Assembly (NCBI RefSeq): GCF_014648395.1
Contig: NZ_BMRA01000003.1
Location: forward strand, 544,032 to 608,031
Direction: 5' to 3'
DNA from: Micromonospora fulviviridis
GTDB taxonomy: Bacteria; Actinomycetota; Actinomycetes; Mycobacteriales; Micromonosporaceae
Length of the DNA: 64,000 nucleotides
Both the position numbers and the translations under genes were made by a program. Under the pieces are notes generated by a model. The model had not been told where the DNA came from and searched no databases. It saw only the letters and a program-made list of their open reading frames with translations. Of this stretch, positions 16,934-25,528 are shown piece after piece; the first letter of the stretch is position 1, and each line of letters opens with the position of its first letter.

Positions 16934-17340
16934 GCCACCGTCGCCAGCTCGTGCGGGTGGTTCGTTGCTCGGGGTGCGCGGCCACGTGAAGAACGAACTG
17001 CGCTCGGAGCCGGACCGAGGGATCGTCGGCGCAAGCCAGCATCGTCACCGTCCGCAGCGTCCCGGAGGGCGTGGAGAGGCCCGTAGATCGTCTGCTCCTG
17101 ATGCCACCGGAAATCGGCGCGCGCCTGATCCAATGCCGCGCCCAGACGAGTCTGGCTGGACCTCGACCGGTAATGCGCGGCCCACAGGGCATTCGAGCGG
17201 TGCAGTGCGTCGCTCGCCGCCGCGAGGATCGCCTGATGGCGGGCCAGCGCACGATGGCGGATGACCGGATCGGCCGCCACCAGGTCGAACAGCCAGGAGT
17301 AGTCGCCGCGCGGCTCCGCAAACACCACAGCAGCCTGCCA
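16461..17340. repeat. Segmental duplication, copy B
   Basis: This is the partner of 13358-14520 in the same orientation. The offset is about 3.1 kb before the deletion and 2.8 kb after it. Between 17040 and 17041 it lacks 284 bp present in copy A (13937-14220), at a point where both copies share GCCAGC and copy A continues later with ATCGTCACCGTCCG. The loss is not a multiple of three. Confidence 0.85.
16917..17340 (-). pseudogene. Deleted copy of the hypothetical gene at 13813
   Basis: The N-terminal part (FAEPRGDYSWLFDLVAADPV to YGPLHALRDAADGDDA) matches the intact gene nearly residue for residue. The 284-bp deletion then shifts the frame, and the C-terminal part (ADDPSVRLRAQFVLHVAAHP) survives only in another frame. 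The 5' flank after 17340 differs from copy A. Confidence 0.75.
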
Positions 17341-17410
17341 CCTTGGCGTAAGCGGCCGGTCTACGACTACGCGCTGATGACCGAGCCGCTGATGCCCCCC
17401 GCCCGGGGTG

Positions 17411-17662
17411 TTACGAGGCGTGCGGCAGCGCGAGCCAGTCCTGCCAGCTGATGTCACGGCCCAGATAACGGGGCTGCTGGAAGGGCCAGTCGGCCGCGAT
17501 CCAGCGCGGTACCAGCGCGTCGAACGCGCGCTCCAGTTCGCCGCCGACGAGGTCGTCCACCACCCACCAGGAGACCACGCCGTCGGAGCCGATGCGCTCG
17601 GGCGGGTCGATGTAGTCGTAGTCCTTCTGCATCGCCTGACTGGCCAGGTCGTGGATCTTCAT
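17411..17662 (-). CDS. Small hypothetical protein
   Basis: An 83-residue acidic protein starting MKIHDLASQAMQKDYDYIDP, with ATG 17662 preceded by a strong GGAGGAG. It contains SWWVVDDLVGGELERAFDAL and ends in WQDWLALPHAS. There are no signal or membrane segments. No family was recognised. It is divergent from the MFS gene about 100 bp away. Confidence 0.65.
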   Translation of the reverse strand: MKIHDLASQAMQKDYDYIDPPERIGSDGVVSWWVVDDLVGGELERAFDALVPRWIAADWPFQQPRYLGRDISWQDWLALPHAS

Positions 17663-17764
17663 TACCTGCTCCTCCCCGGGGTGCGTGCTCCGCCGCGCGA
17701 TTGCCCAAGGCGCACCCGGGCAAACGCTCCGCTCCGCCCGTCGGCTGATCCACACCCGACCCGC

Positions 17765-18997
17765 ATGCCGGTAGGCCAGACTGCAAAAGTGAAGATCGCG
17801 GCGCCGACAATCAGATGGACGCCATGGCGGTTCGTGACCGCGTTCGGTGTTGTCAGCCTGCTGTCGGACGTGGTGTACGAGGGCGCCCGGTCAGTCATCG
17901 GCCCCTACCTGGCCACCCTCGGCGCATCCGCGACCCTGGTCGGCCTGGTCACCGGCGTCGGGGAGGCGTTCGCCCTGGCCGGACGGCTGGGCACCGGACC
18001 AATCGCCGACCGAACCCGGGCCTACTGGCCGCTGGTCCTGGTGGGCTACGCCGTCACCGTGGTCGCTGTGCCCGCTCTCGGGCTGACCAGCACACTGTGG
18101 CTGGCTGCGGTGCTGTTTGTCGCGGACCGTGCCGGTAAGGCGATCCGCGGACCGGCGCGGGACGTCATGCTCTCCCACGCCGCCTCGGCAGTAGGCCGTG
18201 GCAAAGGCTTCGCCGTCCACGAGGCGCTCGACCAGGCCGGCGCGGTTGCCGGGCCGTTGCTGGTCGCCGCCGTTCTGGCCGTCAGCGCCTACCACTACCG
18301 GCCCGCGTTCCTCGCCCTGGCTGTACCGGGTGTGGCGGTGCTGTTCCTGCTGCTGTGGCTGCGTGCCGGCGTGCCCGATCCGCGACGCTTCGAACCGGGC
18401 CCTCAACCCGGTGCGACGCCCGCCGCGCCGGGCGTCCGGCTGCCCCGCGTGTTCTGGACCTATCTGGCCTTCACGGTGCTCACCACGGCCAGCTACGCCA
18501 CCTTCGGCGTGCTCAGCTTCCACCTCGCCACCCGGCACGTCGTACCGGTGGCGGTGGTCCCGGTCGTATACGCCGCCGCCATGGGCATCGACGCGCTCGC
18601 CGCGCTGGCCTCCGGGTGGCTGTACGACCGGGTCGGGTTCCGGGTACTGGCGGCCGTACCCGTGCTGACCGCCCTGATCCCGCTGGCTGCCTTCACCACC
18701 ACCTCGGCGACCGCGGTCGCCGGGGTCCTGGCCTGGGGGGCCGTGCTCGGTATCCAGGAATCCACCATGCGTGCGGCCATCGCTGACATCGTCCCTGCTA
18801 CCAGGCGGGGCACCGCCTACGGCATCTTCGCCGCCGGGTTGGGCGGGGCGACCCTGGTCGGTGGGCTGCTTACCGGCGCCCTCTACGACTACTCGATCAC
18901 CGCCTTGATCATCACCGTGGCCGGCATTCAGGCCGTCGCCCTGGCCTTGTTCGTCGCCACCGTTCGCCCCACGGCTCGGCCCGTCCGCCCTGCTTGA
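17765..18997 (+). CDS. Major facilitator superfamily transporter
   Basis: The 410-residue protein has about twelve hydrophobic segments in two halves. The first half starts WRFVTAFGVVSLLSDVVYEG and carries the cytoplasmic loop motif GRLGTGPIADRTR between segments 2 and 3, the MFS signature A region. The central loop is short and Pro-rich (PQPGATPAAPGVRLPR). It is probably a proton-driven exporter; the substrate is unknown. ATG 17765 lacks a Shine-Dalgarno; GTG 17789 is an alternative eight codons later. The next gene starts 10 bp after the stop. Confidence 0.9.
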   Translation: MPVGQTAKVKIAAPTIRWTPWRFVTAFGVVSLLSDVVYEGARSVIGPYLATLGASATLVGLVTGVGEAFALAGRLGTGPIADRTRAYWPLVLVGYAVTVVAVPALGLTSTLWLAAVLFVADRAGKAIRGPARDVMLSHAASAVGRGKGFAVHEALDQAGAVAGPLLVAAVLAVSAYHYRPAFLALAVPGVAVLFLLLWLRAGVPDPRRFEPGPQPGATPAAPGVRLPRVFWTYLAFTVLTTASYATFGVLSFHLATRHVVPVAVVPVVYAAAMGIDALAALASGWLYDRVGFRVLAAVPVLTALIPLAAFTTTSATAVAGVLAWGAVLGIQESTMRAAIADIVPATRRGTAYGIFAAGLGGATLVGGLLTGALYDYSITALIITVAGIQAVALALFVATVRPTARPVRPA

Positions 18998-19007
18998 GGG
19001 GATCGTC

Positions 19008-19964
19008 GTGGATCACGTGCCCGAGGGGGATGGGCCTGGGTACCGTGCCGGGGTGGAGGTTGGATTCGCCCCGCCTGTGTCCGGCTCGTGGGCCACCCCG
19101 GAGCACATGATCCATGTCGCCCGCCACTGTGAGCAGCTCGGATACCACTCGCTGTGGACGTTCCAGCGCCTGCTGGTACCCGCCGACCTCGGGTGGAGCG
19201 AGACGTACCACAGCGTCCATGACCCGCTGACCACGCTGGCGTTCCTGGCGGCGCACACCACGCGGATCCGGCTCGGCGTCGCGGTGCTCAACGTGCCGTT
19301 CATCTCGCCGGTGGTGCTGGCCAAGCAGGCCGCGACCCTCGACATCTTCGCCGGCGGCCGGCTCGACCTCGGGCTCGGTCTCGGCTGGGCGGACGAGGAA
19401 TACCAGGCGACGGGCGTGAGCAAGCATCGGCGGGGCCAGCGGGCCGATGAGTTCCTCGCGGTCCTGCGCGCGCTGTGGCAACAGGACGTCGCCGAGCGTC
19501 ACGGCGAGTTCTACCAGGTCCCGCCGACGCGTCTCGCGCCGAAGCCGGTGCAGCGCCCGCACCCGCCGATCCTGCTCGGCGGCCACGCGCCCGCGGCGCT
19601 GCGCCGGGCGGGCCGGCTCGCCGACGGCTGGGTCAGCGGCAGCCAGGCGGACCTGACGGGCATCGGCGAGGCGGTCGCGACGGTCAAGGCCGCCGCGGCG
19701 GACGCCGGGCGTGATGCCCGTGCCCTGCGGTTCGTGTGCCGCGGCGCGGTCCGCGTACGTACGACGACCCCGGCCGGACGCGGGCCGCTCACCGGCACGC
19801 TTGAGCAGATCCGGTCGGATCTGGGCCGGCTCGCCGCCGCCGGGATCACCGAACTGTTCATCGACCTCAACTTCGATCCGGAGATCGGCTCGCCCCGCGC
19901 CGACGCGCGGGCCTCGCTGCGCACGGCCGATGAGGTGCTCGAAGCCCTCGCCCCGGCCCGCTGA
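19008..19964 (+). CDS. LLM-class F420-dependent oxidoreductase
   Basis: It is a luciferase-like (TIM-barrel) monooxygenase family protein. Marks include EHMIHVARHCEQLGYHSLWT, TRIRLGVAVLNVPFISPVVL followed by AKQAATLDIFAGGRLDLGLG and LGWADEEYQATGVS, then PHPPILLGGHAPAALRRAGR and LADGWVSG. These are the coenzyme-binding elements of F420-dependent members. GTG 19008 follows GAGGGG; GTG 19053 is nearer the conserved N-terminus but has no ribosome-binding site. It is probably co-transcribed with the MFS gene. The substrate is unknown. Confidence 0.9.
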   Translation: MDHVPEGDGPGYRAGVEVGFAPPVSGSWATPEHMIHVARHCEQLGYHSLWTFQRLLVPADLGWSETYHSVHDPLTTLAFLAAHTTRIRLGVAVLNVPFISPVVLAKQAATLDIFAGGRLDLGLGLGWADEEYQATGVSKHRRGQRADEFLAVLRALWQQDVAERHGEFYQVPPTRLAPKPVQRPHPPILLGGHAPAALRRAGRLADGWVSGSQADLTGIGEAVATVKAAAADAGRDARALRFVCRGAVRVRTTTPAGRGPLTGTLEQIRSDLGRLAAAGITELFIDLNFDPEIGSPRADARASLRTADEVLEALAPAR

Positions 19965-19980
19965 CACCCGCGCCCGGCCC

Positions 19981-20403
19981 TCATCCGGCCGGGTTTGCCC
20001 CGGACCACGCCGACCAGCGGGTCACCCGCATCGCGACCACCGGCCCGGCTGGTGGACGCCGGGTGTACTGCGGATACTTGGCGGCCAGCGCCACGCGGGC
20101 CGCGGCCTCCTCCGCGGGGTCCTCGACCAGCCAGCCGTGCCCGTCCAGCCGGATCCACCACAGCCGCGACCAGTCCTCGTCGTACTCGTCGATCAGCAGG
20201 CAGGCCTGGCCCGTCGCCCGGATGTTCTCCAGCCGCCGCAGCTGCCGGTGGCGCTTGGGTTTCTCGTCGACCGCGTGGTGGACGACATCGCCGAGTAGGA
20301 CGAAGCAGACCGGTACGAGGTGCGGCCGGCCGTCGGACCCGACGGTGGCCAGCCGGGCCACCCGGGCCGATCGGACACGCTGCCGGAGTTCCTCGGCGGG
20401 CAC
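19981..20403 (-). CDS. PPOX-class F420-dependent enzyme (Rv0121-like, TIGR03668 type)
   Basis: The 140-residue split-barrel flavin/F420-binding protein has the family string SARVARLATVGSDGRPHLVP, VHHAVDEKPKRHRQLRRLEN and DEYDEDWSRLWWIRLDGHGW. The GTG at 20403 is chosen because the family begins about ten residues before RSARVARL; the region upstream is Arg-rich low complexity. No clear Shine-Dalgarno is seen. The neighbouring F420 oxidoreductase (convergent, 16 bp away) strengthens the F420 link. Substrate unknown. Confidence 0.85.
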   Translation of the reverse strand: MPAEELRQRVRSARVARLATVGSDGRPHLVPVCFVLLGDVVHHAVDEKPKRHRQLRRLENIRATGQACLLIDEYDEDWSRLWWIRLDGHGWLVEDPAEEAAARVALAAKYPQYTRRPPAGPVVAMRVTRWSAWSGANPAG

Positions 20404-20654
20404 AGCGCCGACCGTAACAGTGCGCTTTCGTCTTCGCCTGGGCCTTCGCCTTCGCCGACCAGGCGGGGTGGGTTGTCGATTGTGAGCGCTGGGCAGAGCG
20501 GAGACAGCAAACAGGTCATCCGGCCCTGATCGGGCTCCGGGCACTCCGCGCGTGGCGAACGAGCCCGAACCCGACCGGACCGAATAACTACTCCACCGCG
20601 CGGGCCTTCACCCCCGCCCTGAGGCCGGAGCACTGGCCCGCACCTCAGTAGCGA

Positions 20655-21056
20655 TTACTTGGCGCGTTGCCAGAGCGGGGAGATCTGCGCCTGCGCGAGG
20701 CGCCAGCCGGTCGGCGTGCGTACGGCGGTGTATCGGGTCCGGAGGCCGGCCAACCGGTGCGGCACCTCGCCCTGGTGGAAGAAGTACACGAGCTGATGAG
20801 CGCTGACCTCGGCGTGATCGCCGTCGAGATCGACCACGACGTCGGTGTTGAAATGTTGGGTCAACACCTCCTCCGGGCTGGTTCGCCGCACGACGTCGAC
20901 GATCTCGTCGATACCGCGCAGGGTGCCGCGCGGGCTGTGGGTCTCGGCGTCCGGGGCGTAGACGGTCCGCAGGTCGTCGAAGCGCCGCTCGTCCAGTAGC
21001 CACGCAAGCCTGGCGACCAGTTCGGCGATCTCAATGCGGTCGGTCACGTGTGACAT
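20655..21056 (-). CDS. NTF2-like / SnoaL-fold protein
   Basis: The 133-residue protein has the cystatin-like cone fold signature: TDRIEIAELVARLAWLLDER, DDLRTVYAPDAETHSPRG, and TRYTAVRTPTGWRLAQAQIS near the end. ATG 21056 follows GGAG with seven bases spacing. Small enzymes of this fold are often isomerases, dehydratases or polyketide-tailoring proteins; here the role is unknown. It is divergent from a MarR gene with two identical-armed palindromes between, so it is the likely target of that regulator. Confidence 0.85.
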   Translation of the reverse strand: MSHVTDRIEIAELVARLAWLLDERRFDDLRTVYAPDAETHSPRGTLRGIDEIVDVVRRTSPEEVLTQHFNTDVVVDLDGDHAEVSAHQLVYFFHQGEVPHRLAGLRTRYTAVRTPTGWRLAQAQISPLWQRAK

Positions 21057-21070
21057 CTCGAATCTCCATT

Positions 21071-21087
21071 CGTTGGTTCGGCCAACG
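21071..21087. promoter_or_regulatory. MarR operator 1
   Basis: CGTTGGTTCGGCCAACG has perfect 6-bp arms (CGTTGG/CCAACG) around 5 bp. It is 14 bp from the NTF2-like start codon, where binding would block its expression. Confidence 0.75.
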
Positions 21088-21098
21088 ATATGGCAGAT

Positions 21099-21115
21099 CG
21101 TTGGCGTCGCCAACG
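21099..21115. promoter_or_regulatory. MarR operator 2
   Basis: CGTTGGCGTCGCCAACG repeats the same arms as operator 1, 28 bp centre to centre, and lies about 21 bp before the GTG of the MarR gene. Two copies in one divergent promoter point to joint control of both genes. Confidence 0.75.
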
Positions 21116-21136
21116 GTTCTGTTAACATGGTCACCC

Positions 21137-21586
21137 GTGGAACCGACACCGAGTCGTCTCGCGACAAAGGCAAGCTGGTTGATCTCCCAGACCGCCGTGC
21201 ATTCGCGGCGGTTCGTCGCCGAGGGGTTCACCGCCGCCGGAGCGCGGGGCTACCACTATCGGGTGCTCGCCGCGTTGGAGGAGTTCGGACCCGCGAGCCA
21301 GGCCGAGCTGGGGCGGCGCTGCCGCATGGACCGCAGCGACATCGTCGCGGCCGTGACCGAGCTGGAACAGAAGGGCTTCGTCGAGCGCAGCGCCGACCCG
21401 GCGGACCGCAGGCGCAACACCGTCACGATCACCAGGGCGGGTACACAACAGCTCCAACGGCTGGACCGCGCCCTCGACAGCGTGCAGGACGAACTGCTCG
21501 CCCCGCTGTCGGCCACCGAACGGCAGACCCTGGTCGCGTTGCTCGGAAAGTTGATCGAGCACCACGGTGGCGCGCCGACCTCATGA
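21137..21586 (+). CDS. MarR-family transcriptional regulator
   Basis: The 149-residue protein has the MarR winged helix: YHYRVLAALEEFGPASQAEL, RCRMDRSDIVAAVTELEQKG (recognition helix) and FVERSADPADRRRNTVTITR (wing with the DxR-R motif). Dimerisation helices lie at both ends. GTG 21137 is the first usable start upstream of the conserved domain. It is divergent from the NTF2-like gene, with two operators in between. The ligand is unknown. Confidence 0.92.
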   Translation: MEPTPSRLATKASWLISQTAVHSRRFVAEGFTAAGARGYHYRVLAALEEFGPASQAELGRRCRMDRSDIVAAVTELEQKGFVERSADPADRRRNTVTITRAGTQQLQRLDRALDSVQDELLAPLSATERQTLVALLGKLIEHHGGAPTS

Positions 21587-21976
21587 TCCGACTTGGGTGC
21601 CCACCGGGCCAGGACCGAACGGGACACACGCCCGCGTTCGCCTGGTCGCGGGACCCGACCGGGCGGAGGCGGGTCTCACGCTCGCCCGGACGGCGGCTCC
21701 TTCCGCGCCGGTGATCCTGCCGGCCGACGCTGAGCGGATTGGCATCTCCAAGCCGGCATCGTCGCAAAGCAATGGCGCACACAGAGAGAACCGGAAACCC
21801 GTCCGGTATCCCGACGGCGCCGCGCGGCACCGAGGGCGGCAGCCATCGCGTACCGGGCCGTCACGACCGAAAAATCGCGCGGTAGCGGGGTATGGCGCCG
21901 ATGGCGAGCCTGCGGCCGGGCCGGTGCCCGTAGGGTGTCATCAGTCGAGGGCAGTGCGGGGGTCCGGAGGACGTCG
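21587..21976. other. Intergenic region before the LtrA gene
   Basis: No frame is convincing. The last part holds GGAGG (about 21966) serving the LtrA gene. Nothing else was recognised in these 390 bases. Confidence 0.5.
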
Positions 21977-23164
21977 ATGGTGACCGAAGGCGGCGCCGAC
22001 GCGGCGGCTCCGACCCCACGGGACCCCGGCCGCCCGGCGTTCCTGGAACTCTTCTTCGACCTCGCGTACGTCTTTGCGATGATCTCCCTGGTCAAGAAGC
22101 TCGCCGACGACGTGAGCTGGACCGGCGTCGGCGAGACGCTGGTCCTGCTGCTCGCGTTCACCCTGGTCTGGGCGGTGACCACCTGGGCCGCCGACACCCT
22201 GGACCTGATGCGGCCCGCGGTTCAGGTGCAGTTCATCGCGGTGGCGGCCGCCAGCCTGCTGCTGGCGGCCGCGGCACCCGAGGCGTACGACGGGCGCGGC
22301 ATGCTCTTCGCGATCACCTACCTGGTTATCCACCTCGGTTCGAGCATCTACTACCTCCTGCTCCGGCCGAGCGCGACCGAGCCGCTCCGCAGCGGCCGGA
22401 TCATGTTCTGGTACACCATCGCCGCCGTCGGCTGGATCGGCGGCGCGCTGGCCACCGGCCCCACCCGCCTCTTGCTCTGGGCGGCGACAGTCGCCATGGA
22501 GTACGTCGCCGCCTCGCTCGGCTGGCCGCTGCCGAAGCGCGGGCGATCGCAGCCACAGGAGTGGCAGCTGGTCGGCGAGCGGGTGGCCGAGCGGTACCGG
22601 CAGTTCGTCATCATCGCGCTCGGCGCGTCCATCTTCGTCATCGGTACGACCTTCAGCCAGAGCGACTACACCATGGACCGGGCGTGGGCGCTGCTGGTGG
22701 TGTTCACGATCGTGGTGCTGACCTGGCGGATCTACATCTACCGGGCCGGCGAGCTGCTGACCGAGGCCATCGCGCGATCGGCGAACCCGTCACTGCTCAC
22801 GCAGTCCGCCGCGGTCACTCATCTGATCATGGTGGCGGGCATCGGCGGCATGGCGGTCACGAGTCACCTCGTCGTGATGCGGCCCTTCGGGGAGACGCCG
22901 CCCTCGTGGGCTGCGGTCATCCTCGGCGGACCGGCGCTGTTCCTGGTCGGCCGCGGGGTGCTGGACTACACGGTCTTCGGTCGGATCTCGCGGTCCCGCC
23001 TGGCCGGGCTGGTCCTGCTGGCCGGCGCGGCGGCGGCCGCGGGCCTGCTGCCGCCGGTCGTGGTCGCGCTGCTCGCCATGAGCATCCTGGCCCTGGTCGC
23101 TGCGGCGAACCTGGTGAGCACCCACCGGCACGCCCGCACGCCGATGCCACCGGCGCTCCGGTGA
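21977..23164 (+). CDS. Low temperature requirement A (LtrA) family membrane protein, paralogue 1
   Basis: The 395-residue polytopic protein opens with FLELFFDLAYVFAMISLVKK, the hallmark of LtrA proteins, and continues with about eleven hydrophobic segments. RYRQFVIIALGASIFVIGTT is the second conserved element (RxxxFxIIxLGE, here with Ala for Glu). ATG 21977 follows GGAGG with seven bases. The role of LtrA proteins is unknown. It converges with a second LtrA gene with only 3 bp between stops. Confidence 0.88.
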   Translation: MVTEGGADAAAPTPRDPGRPAFLELFFDLAYVFAMISLVKKLADDVSWTGVGETLVLLLAFTLVWAVTTWAADTLDLMRPAVQVQFIAVAAASLLLAAAAPEAYDGRGMLFAITYLVIHLGSSIYYLLLRPSATEPLRSGRIMFWYTIAAVGWIGGALATGPTRLLLWAATVAMEYVAASLGWPLPKRGRSQPQEWQLVGERVAERYRQFVIIALGASIFVIGTTFSQSDYTMDRAWALLVVFTIVVLTWRIYIYRAGELLTEAIARSANPSLLTQSAAVTHLIMVAGIGGMAVTSHLVVMRPFGETPPSWAAVILGGPALFLVGRGVLDYTVFGRISRSRLAGLVLLAGAAAAAGLLPPVVVALLAMSILALVAAANLVSTHRHARTPMPPALR

Positions 23165-23167
23165 CCC

Positions 23168-24352
23168 TCACCCGGTCGGCACGGTGACCCGGACCGGCCG
23201 CGCGTGTGCGGGCAGGGTCTCCCAGGCCAGGATGAGCAGCAGCACCAGATTCGCCACGACCAGGATGGCCAGCGGCGGAAGCAGCGCCATCACGGGGCCG
23301 ATGACGCACAGCACCACGATCCCCAACGCCCGGGACCAGAGGACCCGTCCGGTGAGCACGGCGTCGAACAGGCAACTCCCGAGCAGGAACAGCGCCGGCC
23401 CGCCCAGGATGGTGGCGATCCAGGCGGCCGGTGCCGCACCGAACGGCCGTTCGAGGACCAGCGAGACGCTGGTCGAGACCACCAGCACCCCGGCAACCAT
23501 CACCAGGTGGCTGTACGAGGTGGAGGTGCCGGGCCGGACCCGCTCCACCACCGTGACGGCGGGCGGTGCCAGCAGCTGCCGCACCCGGTGGAAGTAGAGC
23601 TGAAAGAGCACGACAGCGCTGGCGAACCCGACGAAACTCGTGGCCACCCGGCCGGCCTGGAAGCCGCTGCCGGCCAGCCCGATGCCGGCGCTCAGGATCA
23701 GCTCGCCGAGGGAGATGATGAAGATTTCTCGATGCCGCTCGGACAGGTGGGTGCCGGTGAAGATCTGACTGGCCAGTTCGGTGCGACCAAGTTTCGGCGT
23801 CGGCCAGCCCAACCGGGCCGACCCGAGGTCGACCGCCACCGCGATCGACCAGAGCAGCAGCCGGGCCGTTCCGTGCACGAACGCCCCGGCCACCCACGGC
23901 AGCGCCGTGACGCCGAACCAGAAGAACACCCGGATGCTCCGGGCCTGGATCGGGCGATTCACTCGGGTACCGGGGATGAGGACGGCGTCCCGGACGAGAT
24001 GGATGCCGAAGTACGCCGCGACGAGCAGCCAGCCGTAATCGGCGAAGGCGTACGGCACCGCGATCGCCATCAACAGGGTGCCGAACATGACCGCCAGGAC
24101 GGTGGCCTGGATGACCGGCAGCCGCGGGTTGAACAGATCGGTGAGCCACGCGGTCAGTACCCAGACCCACCAGGCGGCCATCAACAGGACGGCGGTCTGG
24201 GCGGCGCCCCGGACGGTGAGGTCCTCGGCCAGCCCCGCCGAGAGCCTGGAGAGCATGAAGATGTAGACCAGGTCGAAGAAGAGCTCCAGGAACGTCGGAT
24301 AGTCAGGCTCGCCGCGCCGGCGAAGGATCCGGGGGAGCGGGCTGGACCTCAC
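23168..24352 (-). CDS. LtrA family membrane protein, paralogue 2
   Basis: The 394-residue protein carries FLELFFDLVYIFMLSRLSAG at the N-terminus and RHREIFIISLGELILSAGIG in the middle, the full LtrA signature including the Glu that paralogue 1 lacks. GTG 24352 has AAGGAGG seven bases upstream and gives a start close to the conserved FLELFFD block; longer forms to 24508 add unsupported residues. About eleven membrane segments. Convergent with paralogue 1, probably an old duplication and inversion. Confidence 0.88.
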   Translation of the reverse strand: MRSSPLPRILRRRGEPDYPTFLELFFDLVYIFMLSRLSAGLAEDLTVRGAAQTAVLLMAAWWVWVLTAWLTDLFNPRLPVIQATVLAVMFGTLLMAIAVPYAFADYGWLLVAAYFGIHLVRDAVLIPGTRVNRPIQARSIRVFFWFGVTALPWVAGAFVHGTARLLLWSIAVAVDLGSARLGWPTPKLGRTELASQIFTGTHLSERHREIFIISLGELILSAGIGLAGSGFQAGRVATSFVGFASAVVLFQLYFHRVRQLLAPPAVTVVERVRPGTSTSYSHLVMVAGVLVVSTSVSLVLERPFGAAPAAWIATILGGPALFLLGSCLFDAVLTGRVLWSRALGIVVLCVIGPVMALLPPLAILVVANLVLLLILAWETLPAHARPVRVTVPTG

Positions 24353-24832
24353 GCGTCTGCCTCCTTCGGCACGCCCCTCGGGGAGCGGAGGCACGTTCTT
24401 CGCCAACCTACAAAAGCGGGGGTCGCCGGAGAGCGGAAACGGAGGAGCAGGGCGGAGCCATATACCGGTCATCCGCCCGACACCCACACCATCGGCGATG
24501 AGTCCCACGGATGGCGGACACGAGATGGCGGGGGGCGATCAGGCCAGTCGGGTCCGCCGGTAGGTCCCGCGCACGCACTTCCGGGGAGGCCCGGTCTGCA
24601 GCGCGGGTGACCTCGTAGCCGCGCTGGTGCAGCCCCGCCGACATCTTCCGTTCGTCCCGTTCCACCGGAATGTCGAGGATGTCGCCCCAGGGCGCCGTGG
24701 TGATTCGCCCGATGGGGATGAGGTCGGATCACCTCCCGTCCTTGCAGGCTGTCGAGGTACCGGTTCGCTTGGCGAAGCGAATTGATGCGTTCCAGCCGTT
24801 CGATGGGGGATCTGGCCGGAGAGGAGAATCAG
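24353..24832. other. Intergenic region with a possible minus-strand relic
   Basis: A minus-strand frame is open from 24728 to 24408 and reads ITTAPWGDILDIPVERDERK followed by MSAGLHQRGYEVTRAA, which looks like protein. However, an in-frame TGA precedes it, the only starts (GTG 24665, ATG 24644) have no ribosome-binding site, and the end is irregular. It may be a gene relic. The right end holds the GAGGAG of the DUF2267 gene. Confidence 0.35.
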
Positions 24833-25243
24833 GTGGAATACGAGGATTTCATCAATGCAGTGGCTACTCGGGCAAAGGTGTCGACCGATCAGGCGGCGAC
24901 ACTGACCGGCGTGACGTTGGAGACGTTGGCGGATCGGATCAGCGCCGGCCAGGCTGAGGACCTCGCCTATCAGCTACCGGATCGACTTGCCGATCACCTG
25001 AGCAGACCGCTCGGAGGGGAAATGGCCACCTCGTTCGGACTCGACGAGTTTGTGCGGCGGGTGGGGGATCGTCCGGGGGTCGACCGTGCGCTCGCCGGTG
25101 CCGGCGTCCGCGCGGTGCTCACCACCCTCCGGGAGGCCGTTACCCGAGACGAGTTCGAGAACGCCGTGGCCCAACTTCCCAATGAGTTCTCGCAGGTGAT
25201 CGAACCGATGGGGGCCGGTGGCGGGCGGCGGCCCGGCTCGTAG
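24833..25243 (+). CDS. DUF2267 domain protein
   Basis: The 136-residue protein starts VEYEDFINAVATRAKVSTDQ and continues TLETLADRISAGQAEDLAYQ then LPDRLADHLSRP. This is the DUF2267 helical repeat, seen twice (second at FGLDEFVRRVGDRPGVDRAL through VTRDEFENAVAQLPNEFSQV). GTG 24833 has GAGGAG six bases upstream. DUF2267 proteins are common in actinobacteria next to stress genes; biochemical role unknown. Confidence 0.88.
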   Translation: MEYEDFINAVATRAKVSTDQAATLTGVTLETLADRISAGQAEDLAYQLPDRLADHLSRPLGGEMATSFGLDEFVRRVGDRPGVDRALAGAGVRAVLTTLREAVTRDEFENAVAQLPNEFSQVIEPMGAGGGRRPGS

Positions 25244-25528
25244 CACGCAGAGTGGAAGCAGGAGCAGTGTGCCGGCGCTTTCCTCAGTCGCGTCCCTGGA
25301 CGATGGTGAGCACCGCCAGCCGAACCTCGCGCGGCACATTCACGATGCTCATCACCGGCACCAGCGGCTCGCTGGTCCACCAGTCCACCGCGACGCTGAT
25401 GGGCCACTAGCCTCGGCACTGCCAGCCGCGGTAGTCCCGTCCTGCCCACGAGGCAGTGACGCCGTCGCCCCAGGCTTAGGCCAGGGGACTGAGCTTCAGC
25501 CGTGCAGGCGCGAGTGTCTGTCGCCAGG

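Noticed and set aside
13358..17340. The direct repeat as an insertion sequence or transposon end
   Set aside because: No transposase, no terminal inverted repeats and no target-site duplication were seen; the repeated DNA carries ordinary genes.
24408..24665. Minus-strand 85-codon frame starting at GTG
   Set aside because: No ribosome-binding site and a natural-looking sequence that extends upstream into a stop codon; recorded only as a possible relic in the intergenic entry.
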